A stretch of 64,000 nucleotides of DNA, taken from Bactrocera neohumeralis. Taxonomy: Eukaryota > Arthropoda > Insecta > Diptera > Tephritidae. Shown one piece after another: positions 23,200 through 35,473 of this stretch. A model generated the notes under the pieces. That model saw only the letters and a program-made list of their open reading frames with translations. It was not told the origin of the DNA and made no database searches. Position 1 is the stretch's first letter; each line of letters starts with the position of its first letter. The stretch lies in NCBI RefSeq assembly GCF_024586455.1, contig NC_065921.1, forward strand, positions 88,596,061 through 88,660,060, given 5' to 3'. A program made the translations under genes and the position numbers.

Positions 23200-23900
23200 T
23201 GCAAACTTCCCTACTATCTTCGATACATCCTTAAAAAAGCTCGCTGCGCCTCTTCTCCAGTGACTTCACTCCAGCCGCTCAAAAAAAGCCGCCACGCTTA
23301 ACACATGAGTATCTGAGTAATCACATTACAAATTAGTCTGAAAAAATGTTATTTAAAATAAATAAGTAAAACATAAACGTGACAACCCCGCAAGATCCAC
23401 AAAAGCATAAGCACACTCAAGTACACGGTGTTAATACGGTAACAAGGAATACATACATGCACACATATAAATAAAAATATGCACACATTAACATGCATAT
23501 ATACGCGGATTTACGATGAAAACAAAAAATTAATATTCATCAGCGTTCACACTGAGGATGTAGCCATTTTCGGTTAATGTTTTTTTTAAGTTATGTTGTT
23601 GTTGTAACAATTATCACTGCACATTGCATTTGTTTTATTAGCAAGCTTGCATGTTTCTACAATATTTTATAATAATTTGCACATGCGTAAATCCCACCCT
23701 TTTATTGTCGGCCGCGTTGACATCAGCAACTCAGCAACATTGCAGAGAACATTATGCATAGCGCCTTAGCACAGTTTAGTGCATTCGATCTGACGTGCCT
23801 GAAATTTCAATTATCACAATTTACCGCTTGGAAGCTTAATAAATTTTATATTTTGCATTGCACTTTTAATGCATATTCATTAAACTTAGTGCATTTTTGG
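23200..23900. other. Upstream region of the second cuticle-like gene
   Basis: AT-rich DNA with ACATATAAATA-type simple repeats near 23455-23510. It leads to a TATAAAAA at 23902-23909. Regulatory content cannot be resolved by eye. Confidence 0.4.
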
Positions 23901-23901
23901 G

Positions 23902-23937
23902 TATAAAAATGTGTTTTGTTGCATTGCACGAAACCAG
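23902..23937 (+). promoter_or_regulatory. Putative TATA box and initiator
   Basis: TATAAAAA at 23902-23909 lies 34 bases before a CCAGTT initiator-like site (A23936) and about 80 bases before the ATG at 23984. The spacing is slightly long, so the exact start is uncertain. Confidence 0.6.
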
Positions 23938-23983
23938 TTGTCGGTTATATTCGTTGTGTTGCGGTGCTAAAAACAGTCAAGAA

Positions 23984-25251
23984 ATGTTTTGGTTTAAGGT
24001 TGGTGAAAACAATACAAATGTGTGCAAAATACAGAACGTACATACATATATGACATAAATAAAATGCTGAAATCTTTTTAATTAGTATTTTTCAAAACAA
24101 ATTTATTAAAAAGTAAAAAAATAAAATTCCACTAAACAGTGATGACATCAATCAACGGTTAGGATTTAATGAACTGAGTTGAAATTATTAATGTGTTAGA
24201 ACCTTTTTCACAAAATTATCTTTACATCTTGTTGCTAAATTCTGAAGCAAAAGCTAAAACACTAACCAAACGTTCGCTCTCTTCCACAGACCGGTGTTAT
24301 TTGCTTACTATTTGTTAGCTGTGTTCTAGCTGAAGCGCCATATGCCGCCACAGGTTGGCGTCCACTGCGCCCTTTTAACTTGCCTACCGACTACTTGCCT
24401 CCAGCACGTGATATTGAAAAGCAAAGACAACCACAACAATCCATATTTGAAGTAGAACTCAAAAAACAGCGTATTGAATATGTAGGACAAATACAAGAAA
24501 ATACTTTGAATTCTCCTAATAGGCGACCGGCTAATGCACACTTGCCACCAAGGAGACAGAGCACTGATTTTGACTTAAAAGTACAACGCCCTCCTTATCA
24601 GAAGCCAGGACCCCAGTTCGTTTTGCAAACAGCGGGCTATCGACCACAAGGGCAACAGAACACACGCATATTTCAAATATCAAACACCAAACAACAATTG
24701 CCGGGACAACAACGTCCTCTGCGTCCACAAAAACTAAAAACTTCGCTTTCGGAGTGCAACAACAATCTGCTTTATCTCGACCAGCACAAACTTATGGGCC
24801 ACCAAGCAACGGAGGAGAGCAACAATTTACCATTAACTACCCGGAAGATATAGAGCCACGGCAAGCGGATGCTGAATTGGAGGAAGCAACGCGTATTGCC
24901 ATCGAAGCACTTAATGCAGCCAAAGACGCTTACAATCGTAAACTCGAACCTGATGCAGTGAGTAGTGATGACGGTGCATCAGAGGCAGATGTGCAGGAGG
25001 TTAACGTTGACGGTACAAAGAAAGCAAGTGCCGGCTACCCCGCCTCACGTGCGACTCGTGGTCAATATTATGTTTTGGGACCTGATAATCGCCTGCAGTT
25101 GGTGCGTTTCACAACTACACAAAGTGAGGAGGAGGCTCGAAAGAATGGTGGTTTCACTGCACAATTGCAGTATACGCCTGTAGGTGAAATTAACGATCCG
25201 ATTTTCAAATCCAACAGCAATGGGCAATTAGTCAGAATTGTTAAAAAATAA
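23984..25251 (+). CDS. Secreted cuticle-like protein with one-base frameshift
   Basis: Exon 1 is 23984-23998 (MFWFK) and exon 2 begins at 24290 after a TTCCACAG acceptor. Residues 1-19 are a signal peptide ending in SCVLA. The mature part is rich in Gln, Pro and Arg (LPTDYLPPARD, LPGQQRPLRPQ). The C-terminal part contains EEATRIAIEALNAAKDAYN, RGQYYVLGPDNRLQLVRFTT and GFTAQLQYTPVG, which echo the YYVLxPDGRxQ core of RR cuticle proteins but lack the complete chitin-binding consensus. The frame shifts by one base within CAAAAACTAAAAAC at 24728-24741. With one extra A the gene would be continuous at 325 residues, so this is either a recent lesion or an assembly error. AATAAA lies at 25433-25438. 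I do not recognise the orthologue; a role in cuticle or chorion is inferred. Confidence 0.7.
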
Positions 25252-25432
25252 TATCGTTTACGTTAGATGCGCCACATAATACCTTGGCTGTGTAAACATA
25301 ACTATAGCTATGTATAACTGAAATCAAGGTTAAGGTGTATGGACAGATGTAAATACATATGTATGTAAATGAATATATATAAGTGCATACCTTTTAGATG
25401 TAATGATTGGTGTTTGTTTTCTTATTGGACGA

Positions 25433-25438
25433 AATAAA
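25433..25438 (+). terminator. Poly(A) signal of the cuticle-like gene
   Basis: AATAAA lies 182 bp after the TAA stop of the frameshifted secreted protein gene. Confidence 0.6.
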
Positions 25439-25439
25439 T

Positions 25440-26845
25440 TCTCCTAATTTCATAACGAGACTTCAGGATTTCCCCTTGCAACACTTAATTTAAAAACACA
25501 CAACACACACGAATTAGCATGAAAGCTTTTGAAAGAACTGGCGAATGACTTCTGCAAACACCATTTTTTTAAAGAGGGCCACATCACTCACAGAATTGGC
25601 AGAACTCACACTTTGCACACATTATCCTTTGCACTGAATCGATATTTATTACCACTTTCATTTCTATTAGCTTAATTTTTAGAATAAATAAAGTTAAAAT
25701 CAGTTACCGACGCCACCGGAAAGCGGTAAATTTTCTACTGAGCTAACTGTCAAAAACAGTAAAAGAGGAAAGAAAGAAAATAAAACGAAATACCCAAGAG
25801 TTTTGAAGTTGCCAAGCTACAAAAAATGAATTTATTCGATTAAATAATTTATATTCAGTAATATGGAATATTCAAACGGTAACTAATAAACTTATGACAA
25901 TTTGGATATTAATTATATTATTATCGTAAATTTTTCGATATTATTGCCGTTGCTGTAAGAAATGCACAATATTCACTAATCGCTCCAAATCCAAAATCCA
26001 CCACTTTCTATTGTGCCTTTGCTTATCAAAATTATCATCTTCCGCTTTATATGACATTCGCAGTATAGCACTGTTTTTCATCGCTTGGTTGCGCATAGCA
26101 CGATAGTAACATTTATGTTTTAAAGTTTTTATTGAGAAAAAGTTGCTTTTATTTTCTGTAAAAATATTAGAAATTGTATTAAAACAATATCAGACAATTG
26201 TGTGTTAAATGGAGTTTGAAATAAATAAGTCTAAAGTGATCAGAAGCCAATGAAGTAAAGGCATGGTCAATAAATTTTTCAGTGTTTTTTTTTCTTTTTG
26301 GTGTATGTTAGTTTGTGTGAATGTACTGCTCGGAGCGGCAAACTATAAAGGAAATAGATAAATAAACAAAAAAGCCAGCCCGAGAAAAAATATAAAAGGT
26401 AACAAAACAAGTCAGTGATTGAAGTCTACCGCTTATATGTTCTACATGTTGTTGTTGCTATATATATAACTCGTATGGTGTGCGAAAACGAAATAAGCAT
26501 AAATATTTACATTTAATTTCGCGATTTGTGCTTATTTACGAACGCAATAACTTTTGTTCATAGCGATAGTGTGTATGTATGCATATACATAGTTGCTTGC
26601 TAGACGAGCGAAAATAAGCAATTTTTCTACATTTCTAATAAAACATGAACTCCAGCTTAACTCATTTATACCAATAAGAAATTGCAGCTATTTTATTAAC
26701 AAAAATTTGGCCACATTTACATCTTATTTTCACTAACAAACAACTAGCATGTACCAGCGGTAAAAAACAAAACTTACTTGACGAACCAGTTTTGCTTAAC
26801 AAATCTTTTAATTGGTTTAAAAATATATACTTCTTCTTTTACAGC
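25440..26845. other. Intergenic/5' region of the VWA-Cache gene
   Basis: AT-rich DNA after the poly(A) signal of the previous gene. An acceptor TTTTACAG at about 26838-26845 precedes a 5' untranslated exon leading to the ATG at 26938, so an upstream non-coding exon must lie within or beyond this stretch. No TATA box could be chosen confidently. Confidence 0.4.
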
Positions 26846-26937
26846 GTATCAACCGTACCAAGAATGATAATGGAATTTATTTACAGAACATTTCAGTAGC
26901 TGGTTATGTGTACATTGCTATAAACTAAACGCCTTTA

Positions 26938-29900
26938 ATGCTTAGCAATATGGAGTGGATATTTGTAATGCTTTTGCTCTTCAGCTGTGACGCAGTGGTG
27001 CTGGATGATTTCGATGGCAGTGATGCAGTTATAGCTTCCAATGCAAATACTACTAATCACATTAACAGTAATGTTCCTCTATTTTTAAGTAATACTAGCT
27101 TTAATGCATATCAGAAAGTAACCACGGAATTGCCGAAAGTGGCGAAGGACTTTGTCACTGTGAATATCAATGCATTACCGGTGCCAAAGCCGTCTTCAAC
27201 CAGTGTGGCGCCTCAAAAAGTGTCTTTGAGACACAATACAAGTGAAGAATCTAATGCTAGCGCTGTAAGTAGCAGTATTATCGCACCATCGGCTTCTTCG
27301 CCATTCACCCAAACTTCAGCGAGCGTGTTTTTCACAAACTATATTAATCAGCAAAATGTGCTGGAGCTGGTGCGCAACATTGACGCGCGTTTGCGGATTA
27401 TACGCAATGTTGAAATGCGTATTGCGACCATACAGGTGAATTTTTAGATGGAATTATAAAATAACGTTAACTTAAACGCTGTTTTTTGCAGGAATTATTT
27501 GACTCGATGCATTTTAGTGGCAATAGCGCCGCACTCAACCTGGGCGCACAGAAGAATAGTAGCGACGCACTGTACAGTTCTTTGTCGGCCACTCTAGAAC
27601 AAGATTTGCAGATCTTCGGCAAGCGACTCGCTAAGAAGCTACAAAAGGCGACGCATGTAGTGTTGGAACTGCGAGATTTCTTCCATACAAACATTACAAA
27701 AGTGCTGCTGCAGCAACATCTGCAGACAACCGAATATGGTGATGAAAACGACGATGTCGATACTGAAGCAGATGATATAGAGATAGATGAAGATGATGAA
27801 GAAAACGAAGCTGAAAGTGAAGAGGACGAATTTGATGTTGAAATCGATGAATTAGATGGATTGGTGGACACAGGACATGACGTGCGTAATTTGCGCTTGT
27901 ATTTGCACACATGCATACAGGCTTTTCAAAGCAATGCCAACAATAGGCAAATAATTGCGGAGTCAAATTACAACAAGCAACAAATACAAATCCTAAACTA
28001 TCTTAAGACTGATTTACCAAGCCATAAATCACAGTACTTACAGCATTTCGATCATTCCAACACTTTTATGGATGAAGGTTCCTTTGAGGCGCGCGCCAAT
28101 GCGTACATACTCGAAAAACTACAAACTTTGAAGAATGCATTAATGAAAAGTGATTTTTCCATTGAGCTTACTAAATTACCGACAAATGTGCGCAGCACAG
28201 CCTCAACAACAGCCACAACTAACGCGAAACTGAAATTCCTAGGAAACCACTTTAAACATATATACTTCCTATCGCGCAGCGATCATGCTGACGATCTGCG
28301 CACACACTATTACGAAGACAACTATTTCCAGCAATTGTATGTATCGTCCATAAAAAATAAATACGTTTTTCTATTACTTGACGTCGGTTCGGCTATGAAT
28401 ATGGAATTGCTGGAACTAACGAAGGCATTGGGTAAACTCGCTTAGTCCGTTAACTAAAAATAACAATATACATGATTTTTCCATTTAATTTCAGCTGCAA
28501 ATATTTTGCAACTACTATCGCCTAGCGATCTAATTTCCATAGCGACGGTGTCCGATGAGGCACATCTTATGCAGTTCGATACCTACCCCAACGACGCAGC
28601 AAACGGCGTCTTCTATGCTACCCGAGCACGTAAAGAAGAGATTCTGAATTATATACATTCACTCGCTGTGACAAAAGGCCAAACAAACCATTCGCTCGGC
28701 TTCGAATATGCCTTCCAAACAGTATATCAGCTTCAGAACATCAGTGTGATAACGGAACAAAATCCGATACAATTTATTTATGTCACGCGTGGTCTACTCA
28801 CCAATCTCTCCGACACGATGCATGTGCTCCAAGTGATTGCAAACGGCCAGCGTCAATTAATAGATCCAATAGTTATACACACGTGCGCGGTGGTCACCGA
28901 TGAAAAGCGCATAATGTATGAGAAGCAATTTCTCACTGATATCGCCACACAAAACTATACTAAGTACAAAATACCGGTAAACGAATGGTTAGAAGGTGAG
29001 GCTGATCGCCAAGAATTGGTCGGGAAATTTTTCGTGTTGACTAAAACACAAACGGACGAACTGATGCGCTTGTGCGTTGCATTATTTCAGCATACATTTA
29101 GCGAGCGATATTTGAGCCAGAGTCTGGAGGTGCAGCTGCCTGTGGTGGAGCCAAATAGTGGTGGTACGTAAAGCTTGTTAAAATAAAAATCCGCAATTAT
29201 ATAGAATTAATAATATATGTACGCATTACAGATGCTATTGTATCAGTCACACATGCCGTGCCGCCTTTCGGTTTAGTGGGCGTTAATCTTTATTTGACCG
29301 ATTTGGTAGAGGACGTAATCAGCTATGGACAACCAACACAAAACGCCAATAAAAATGAGTTCAGCTACGCATTCCTTATCGATCGTAACGGTATAACCAT
29401 CGCGCATCCGGCATTTCCACGTCCCATGACACAGCAACAGACACCATTTCCCGTGGATATAGCCTTCTTGGAGAACTCAACGGATTTTGCATATACGAGG
29501 AAACAAATTCTACACGAAGAGCGTGGAAACCTGACGACGAACGTCTACCTCACCAGGGACCGTAAAATCGAGGTTTGGTCATGAAAACATAAAACAATTT
29601 TTACTATATGAATGTACCTTTTAATATAAAACTTCTCACCCGACGCACTGTTTTGCTGTAATTTCAGTCTTTTGAGCGAATTTATCAATGGCAGTCCATA
29701 TTGGGCATCTACATACTGTGCCTCGTGTCTACTTTTAAAGCAGAAACAAGTCCCAGCAACTCTTCCACGGCAGCAAATACTGATAACAGCTTGCGAGCAG
29801 CAACTCTAACGGTGCCACCCGGCTTGCCATTAAACTTACAGCGTTTCAGCATAACCAAGGAGAACACAGCTCGGTTCCACAACAATAATTATGACTATTT

Positions 29901-32265
29901 CTCCAGCATGGAATTGCTTTATCACCGGCTGGACCTGGTGCCACCATCTAATGGTCAGGCATGCCGTTACTTTCGCCAAGTGGCCACTATGGGTATGTTA
30001 ATTGTCTTTACTCAAAAATGAAATACACTAAATTGCTTTTTTCAGATACTCCCACGCTTTTCTTGAGTGCTTCCGCTTTCATGTCGCCCTTCACCTTTCT
30101 ACACAACAATCGTGTGAACTCACCACGTGCCCAGATACGAACGGTGGAGAGTATAATGGCTTACTTGAAAGACACCACTGGCCTCCTGGCGAATCCAGGT
30201 CTGCGCCCACAAATACGTCAAGAAGTGAGTGCGCTTTATAATGCCATGCGACACTTGAAGAAACGACATCAGGATGCACGTGGCACACTCAAGAACTACA
30301 TCATACGCCGTTACATAGCCAGTGTAAATGGCGTACTTCAAGTCTACCCAGGTTGTTTGCTTAGCACTAATTATGATCCGACACGTCGGCCGTGGTTCCG
30401 TAAGGCTTTACAACAGCCTGGTAAAATTATCACAACCGAACCCTATTTGGATGCTGGCGGCGCGGGGTACATCGTCACCATTGCGCATACGATTTTCGAA
30501 GGCAAATCAAATGCGTTGCACTCTGTTGAACGCGATGAACCGGTAGCCATTGTTGCACTCGACTTGCCTTACGCATACCATTACAAAATGATACTTGACT
30601 CCACGCCCCTCTGCCAGATGAAGCATATCAAATGTCTGCTCTTCGAAAACGAAGGTTACCTTTTAGCGCATCCGAGTATGCTAGAAGCGAGCACACAAAC
30701 ACGCAACCAACGTCGGCCACACGAGCACCTCACACACAAGGAATCCTACCTAGCCAACGATATACTCAATCATAAATCGCTGGTGCGCAAATTGGCCTGC
30801 GCGAACTACCAAAATCGTACGCTGCAACGCTACTATGTGTTCAACACCTCGCTGAGCGACATACTCACGAATGTAGTGCATGGCGAACGCACTAAATACG
30901 CCATCGCACTGGTCTATGGCAGCAACATATTTGCCGCCGTGCTCAATTCGACCTGCGATGGCGGTGCGTTCTGTCCCTGCAGCACGATTGATCGCATTTG
31001 TTTGAACTGCAATCGTATGGACCAGATGGACTGCGAGTGCCCGTGTGAATGCCCCATGGAAATGGAGGTTTTCAATGGCGCTGTGGGCGCAAAACAAGCG
31101 GACCCTGCGGAGTCGTCCATAGCACGTTTTCTAAATTACACGCAACAGTTTTCGTATTGCGAACCGCCCAGCGAACATTTCATTGCCTTGCCGCCGGTCA
31201 GCGCAGAATATCAGCTCTTGCATTCGTGCGTCAGCATCAACTGTGACGTGTATGGCACGCAGAGTGAGTGTCTCGGTGTGATGGGTTGTGAATGGTGCCA
31301 GCAAGACCTAGACGGCAATGGCTTTACGGCGTCCTTTTGTGCCGCGCAGGCATCTTGCTTTAATGGTGAGTGCGCGAATCACAAATATTTTCAGTTTTTT
31401 GTTTTAATAATCATTCTTAATTTCGCAAATAGGTGTGCTCTCCTCACTTACACCGTATGGTGATTTGGACGATGTGGACATAATCGCCGCACACAGCTAC
31501 AATCCCGGGCAAAAGCCCAGCTCATACTCGGCTTTTGGTCCAGTGGGTGGCGCTATTATTGTGTTGGCCTTCGTAATGGGTTTCGCCATATACTGCTATC
31601 GCCACAATATGGACGCACAATCGCAAGAGCAATTCTATGTGGACTCGATGCAAGAAGAGAATTATGGTCTGCCACTGTCGCGCTTCAATTTCGACGATTG
31701 CCAAGCACATGACGAACCACCCGGCAGCAATGGTGGTTACGATCATCCGTCCGCACAGCGTAATCTTATACATCCCGCCGACATTTCGCCCTACCATATG
31801 TCCACCGGCAGCAGCTACCGCCGGCCGCCGAACGGTGAATCGGACCACGGTTACTCCACTATGACGCCGCACGAAGACTCCTCCGATCACCAATGCTTCG
31901 CTCTGGCCGAACCACTCCTCCTGCATGACAAACGCCACAGCAAATCCGACACCATGTCCATATCAACTTCCATATCGAGCCCCACAAACCGCCACCATCA
32001 ACCACACTATCAAAACCCATACCTCAACCATCCAGCACCAGCGCCGACGCAAGCAAAAGATATCTTGCCGACGCGCTACCAAATAAACTCACCGAAAAAG
32101 TACCAACAGGCGGTGACACCCACACGCCACTTTGGCGACGCTGCACCGGTCTATGGCCAGACAACACTGCCGCTAAACGACTCGACCGAGGACTGCATGG
32201 CGGCGCCGCGCTACATACTGGCGCCGGTAACGGTACATAGACATATGGAACCGACGGAAACGTAG
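26938..32265 (+). CDS. VWA and Cache domain membrane protein (CACHD1-type)
   Basis: Seven coding exons join in frame: 26938-27435, 27492-28431, 28495-29163, 29232-29572, 29668-29992, 30046-31365 and 31433-32265, giving 1641 residues. A signal peptide (WIFVMLLLFSCDAVV) starts the protein. An acidic Asp/Glu stretch (about 245-285) follows, then a VWA domain (about 455-640) with a degenerate MIDAS, LLLDVGSAMN. Two Cache-type regions come next (about 700-800, AFLIDRNGITIAHPAF; about 960-1150, STNYDPTRRPWFRKAL), then a Cys-rich stretch (CPCSTIDRICLNCNRMDQ), one transmembrane helix (about 1400-1422, GGAIIVLAFVMGFAIYCY) and a Ser/His/Pro-rich cytoplasmic tail. The architecture matches alpha2delta-like CACHD1, a surface protein related to calcium-channel auxiliary subunits. 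The Drosophila counterpart is probably CG16868 (from memory). Confidence 0.88.
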
Positions 32266-33536
32266 TTACCGCGTTGACGAAACCGTTTTATGGCAACTGA
32301 TCGCATATGCTCTTTATAGATTAGCCAATAAGTTGAAAGTATTAACCCAGCAAGTGTTTGCTTAACTTAAATGTGGGCATAAGTTAAATTTAAGCTGCGT
32401 AAATCATGTGTAATGCTTTACCGCAATCAGTACTTCCAAGCGCCTACGTTTTAAGCAAATATTTACATATTTTTATTGTCTAACAGTTTTAGGCCTACAC
32501 ACTTGTTTGTCAATTTTTAAAAGCATGCATGTATGTAGTTGTGTCCAGCTATCGCTTCTTGTTGCAGCTTTTTACAAAAATTTTATTAGCGTTAAGTTTG
32601 CATTTTAAGCTATTGATTAGTGTATATATTTAAGCTCTCAAATGCATGCGTACACGCATACATATATACACACATAAATGTTGCATTTAAAGCTGTGCTG
32701 TTACAAGTTACCTACGAACACATCACACACCGTCTCTACCTGCAAAACGCTGCAAATCACTTTATATCGTAATCGCCAATGCGAATTCATGTGAAAGTGA
32801 AATTGTCGCGAAATCGCTCTCTTTATTACTCTAATTATTAATATTACCACAATTGCACGTTCACAGCAACAATACGTCAACTGTTTTCCATGCGCCAACA
32901 CTAACTAACGGCAATGTCATGTCATGACTTTGCTTGAGTTGTTAAAGCAAAGGCTTTGTTTTTTCTATTAAATAAGTATTACATGCCACCATCCATTAGA
33001 TATACGATTTTCGCCCATTAAAGTGTTTAAAGAAATTTGTTGTAATGAAATTGAGTGACTTAAACTGTTTCTTGCCGCATATAGTCGTCTATTAACTAGT
33101 ATATAAATCGCATTTAGTCTGTCGTTAAGGCGCCACCTCGGCAATTGTATGCTTTCTATGTCTTTGATTTCGACTTTATGTCTAAAAAATATAGTAAATA
33201 TATTTAAAGTGAGGTACTATGTACTTATGTATACAAAAACAAAAACAAATTGTGCAGTAGTAAATGCATATAAAAAGTACCGTTGTTTACCCAAGTAATT
33301 ACTTTAAGCTAATAACTAATTGTTTACTCAAATAAAATATTACTGAATATGAACACTTCATTATTTACACAAACTTATGCTGCCGCTGAGGGCAGAACTA
33401 TGGTGAAGTTTTTTATGAATAAAATAATTGTAAGAAATTGAATGAAAATTCTGTGTTTTTTTTGTCGAAATATGTGAGATATAGCAGTAAAGCGGTTTCC
33501 GTGCCACAGTTCATTTGCGTTAAACAAATTCCGGCG
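32266..33536. other. 3' untranslated and intergenic region
   Basis: AT-rich sequence downstream of the VWA-Cache stop codon. Several AATAAA signals occur, including one near 33330, so the 3' untranslated region could reach about 1 kb. No other gene is seen. Confidence 0.45.
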
Positions 33537-33706
33537 CCAAAACAAAAGACTTAAGCAACGAACTTTTCACTTATTTTTGAATTTTGATCAAAATGCCGTT
33601 ATTTAACCAAAGAAGACAAGCTGAAACACAAAATAAGCGTTAAACTTCGAAAAAAGTATTTCACCGGACCAAAACAAAAGACTTAAGCAACGAACTTTTC
33701 ACTTAT
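33537..33706 (+). repeat. Perfect 38-bp direct repeat, 132 bp apart
   Basis: CCAAAACAAAAGACTTAAGC followed by AACGAACTTTTCACTTAT occurs at 33537-33574 and identically at 33669-33706. Following sequence is also related (TTTTGWTCAAAATGC, CAAGCTRAA, ACAAAATAA). The core ACAAAAGACTTAAGCA also occurs at 12202 and, with one change, at 13293, so this is a dispersed repeat family. The second copy is followed by a TATGTACA microsatellite (33705-33732). Confidence 0.85.
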
Positions 33707-33839
33707 GTATGTACATATGTACATATGTACATATTTTCGATTTTTGTTCAAAATGCGTCTATTTCTCTAACACAAACAAGCTAAATTACAAAATAACGTA
33801 ACAATTTTAATTCTTTTGTAAAGAAAAAACTCGAAATAA

Positions 33840-34760
33840 GTTATTTTTTTACTTTTTTGAAAAGAATTAAATTTACCAAAAAATCTTTTTGAAAAACACA
33901 AAATTTCCAAAAAATATTTTGTTAAAAGCTCTTGTTATTTTCGATGTTATTAATAAAATTAAATATGTATATTTGAAATAAATTTATTTTCGAAAGTAAA
34001 AATTTCAAAATTTTTCGAAAATTTTTTTTTGAAAAGAAAAAATTCGAAAAAATTAAATTTTTAAAAATTTTTCTGAAAAGAAAATTCGAAAAAATATTTA
34101 AAAATTTTTTCAAAAAAATTTCGAAAAAAATTTTGACAATATTGTAATTTTCGATGTTATTAATTTCTATACGTATCGTTATAAAAATTTTAAATATGAA
34201 ATTTATAGTAGTTCGAAAATAAAAATTGTTTAAAAAAAATTTCAAAACTGTTTCGAAAAAAAAAAAATTCAAAATTTATTCGGAAAAAACTTTGAAAAAA
34301 AATTTCAAACGAATAATTTCGATATATTTTTGAAAAAAATTAAAAAATTAGAGAAAAAATTTATTACGAAATATTTCAAAATTTTGTTAAAAGAAAAAAA
34401 TGGTCTTTTATTATTTGCATTTTGATGAAAAAAAATCAAAAAATTTTCGGAAAAAATTTCAAAAGTTTTTTAAAAAATTTCAAAATTTTTTCGATGAAAA
34501 AAATTAAAAAAATTTGTTGGGGAAAAATCTTTATTAGAGCAATGGCTTTATTCGAGGTTAATAACTTCTATACGTCTCGTTGGAAAAATTTCAAAATTTT
34601 TTCAAACAAAAAAAAACAATTTCAAAATTGTTCGAACAATCAATATGTATCGTTAGAAAAGTTTTAAAGATTTTAAAAAAATTCGAAATTCTTAAAAAAA
34701 AAATTTAAATTTTTCAAAACAAGCTAAAATACAAAATAAACGTTAAACTTCCAGTGGTAC
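33840..34760. repeat. Left array of diverged AT-rich satellite-like units
   Basis: Poly-A/T DNA punctuated by TTCGA runs and by copies of a core like TTCGATGTTATTAATTTC + TATACGTATCGTT, at about 33940, 34150, 34553 and 34636. Between cores are AAAATTTCAAAATTTTTCGA stretches. The same core appears in the array at 39.55-41.05 kb on the other side of the CUB gene. Reading frames here are low-complexity Phe/Ile/Asn/Lys and are not genes. Confidence 0.65.
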
Positions 34761-35473
34761 AACAACAACAAATAACTAGCAAAATGTCAACAAGCTGACG
34801 ATAACAAATCAGCGTGCTGCAAAGTGAGACTTCAATGGAGGACAAACCGAAAGATGAGCAAATAAATGCGGTAATGTGGAGTGCGACCAAGATTTAGACG
34901 TAGCTGGGCCTACGTGTGCGTTAGATGTGCAATTAGACGCACACAAACACACGCACCAAGGAGTCTGGTCGGAGCGCTGTGGCCGACACTAGCGCAGCCA
35001 GTGGTGTGTGTGTCCATCGGCTAGAGCAAGCATTTTCAAAGAACACGTTTCAAACGGTGGCGGCGTGAAAAACGAGAAACACTCTCACCGCCACTTTCAT
35101 TTCACCGCACGATTAACTACGAGACGCTCTGTGGCAGTGTGTCAATATTGTAAAGCTTGTTGTTGTTAGTTGCATGCTCGCATGTAGTCTATCGCCAAGC
35201 TAATACCGCTCTAACCACCATATCCGATAATAGCTGCTGGAGGCTGCGGCGACTCCCGTTGATGACAATATTTAGTCGCGGCCACAGCCAATCGGCCAAG
35301 TGGCTCACTGGCTCAGTAGCTGAGCGCAATCATAACAATGTAGGCTGCGTGCATTTTGTTTTGAGCGTTACCGAGGTGCAGACGCGCGAATTTTCAATTG
35401 TCCAGCAAGACAAACAGACACACAAAAATATATTCGATTTGAAGTCATTTGCATTTTAATCGCAGCCGCCAGA
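34761..35473. other. Upstream region of the CUB gene
   Basis: Composition changes abruptly from AT-rich repeat to GC-balanced DNA at about 34760 and remains so to the ATG at 35474. It probably contains the promoter and 5' untranslated region, but no clear TATA box was found. Confidence 0.45.

Noticed and set aside
33922..34272. Phe/Ile/Asn-rich open frame in the repeat array
   Set aside because: Pure consequence of AT-rich repeat units; the same bases form the satellite-like repeat.
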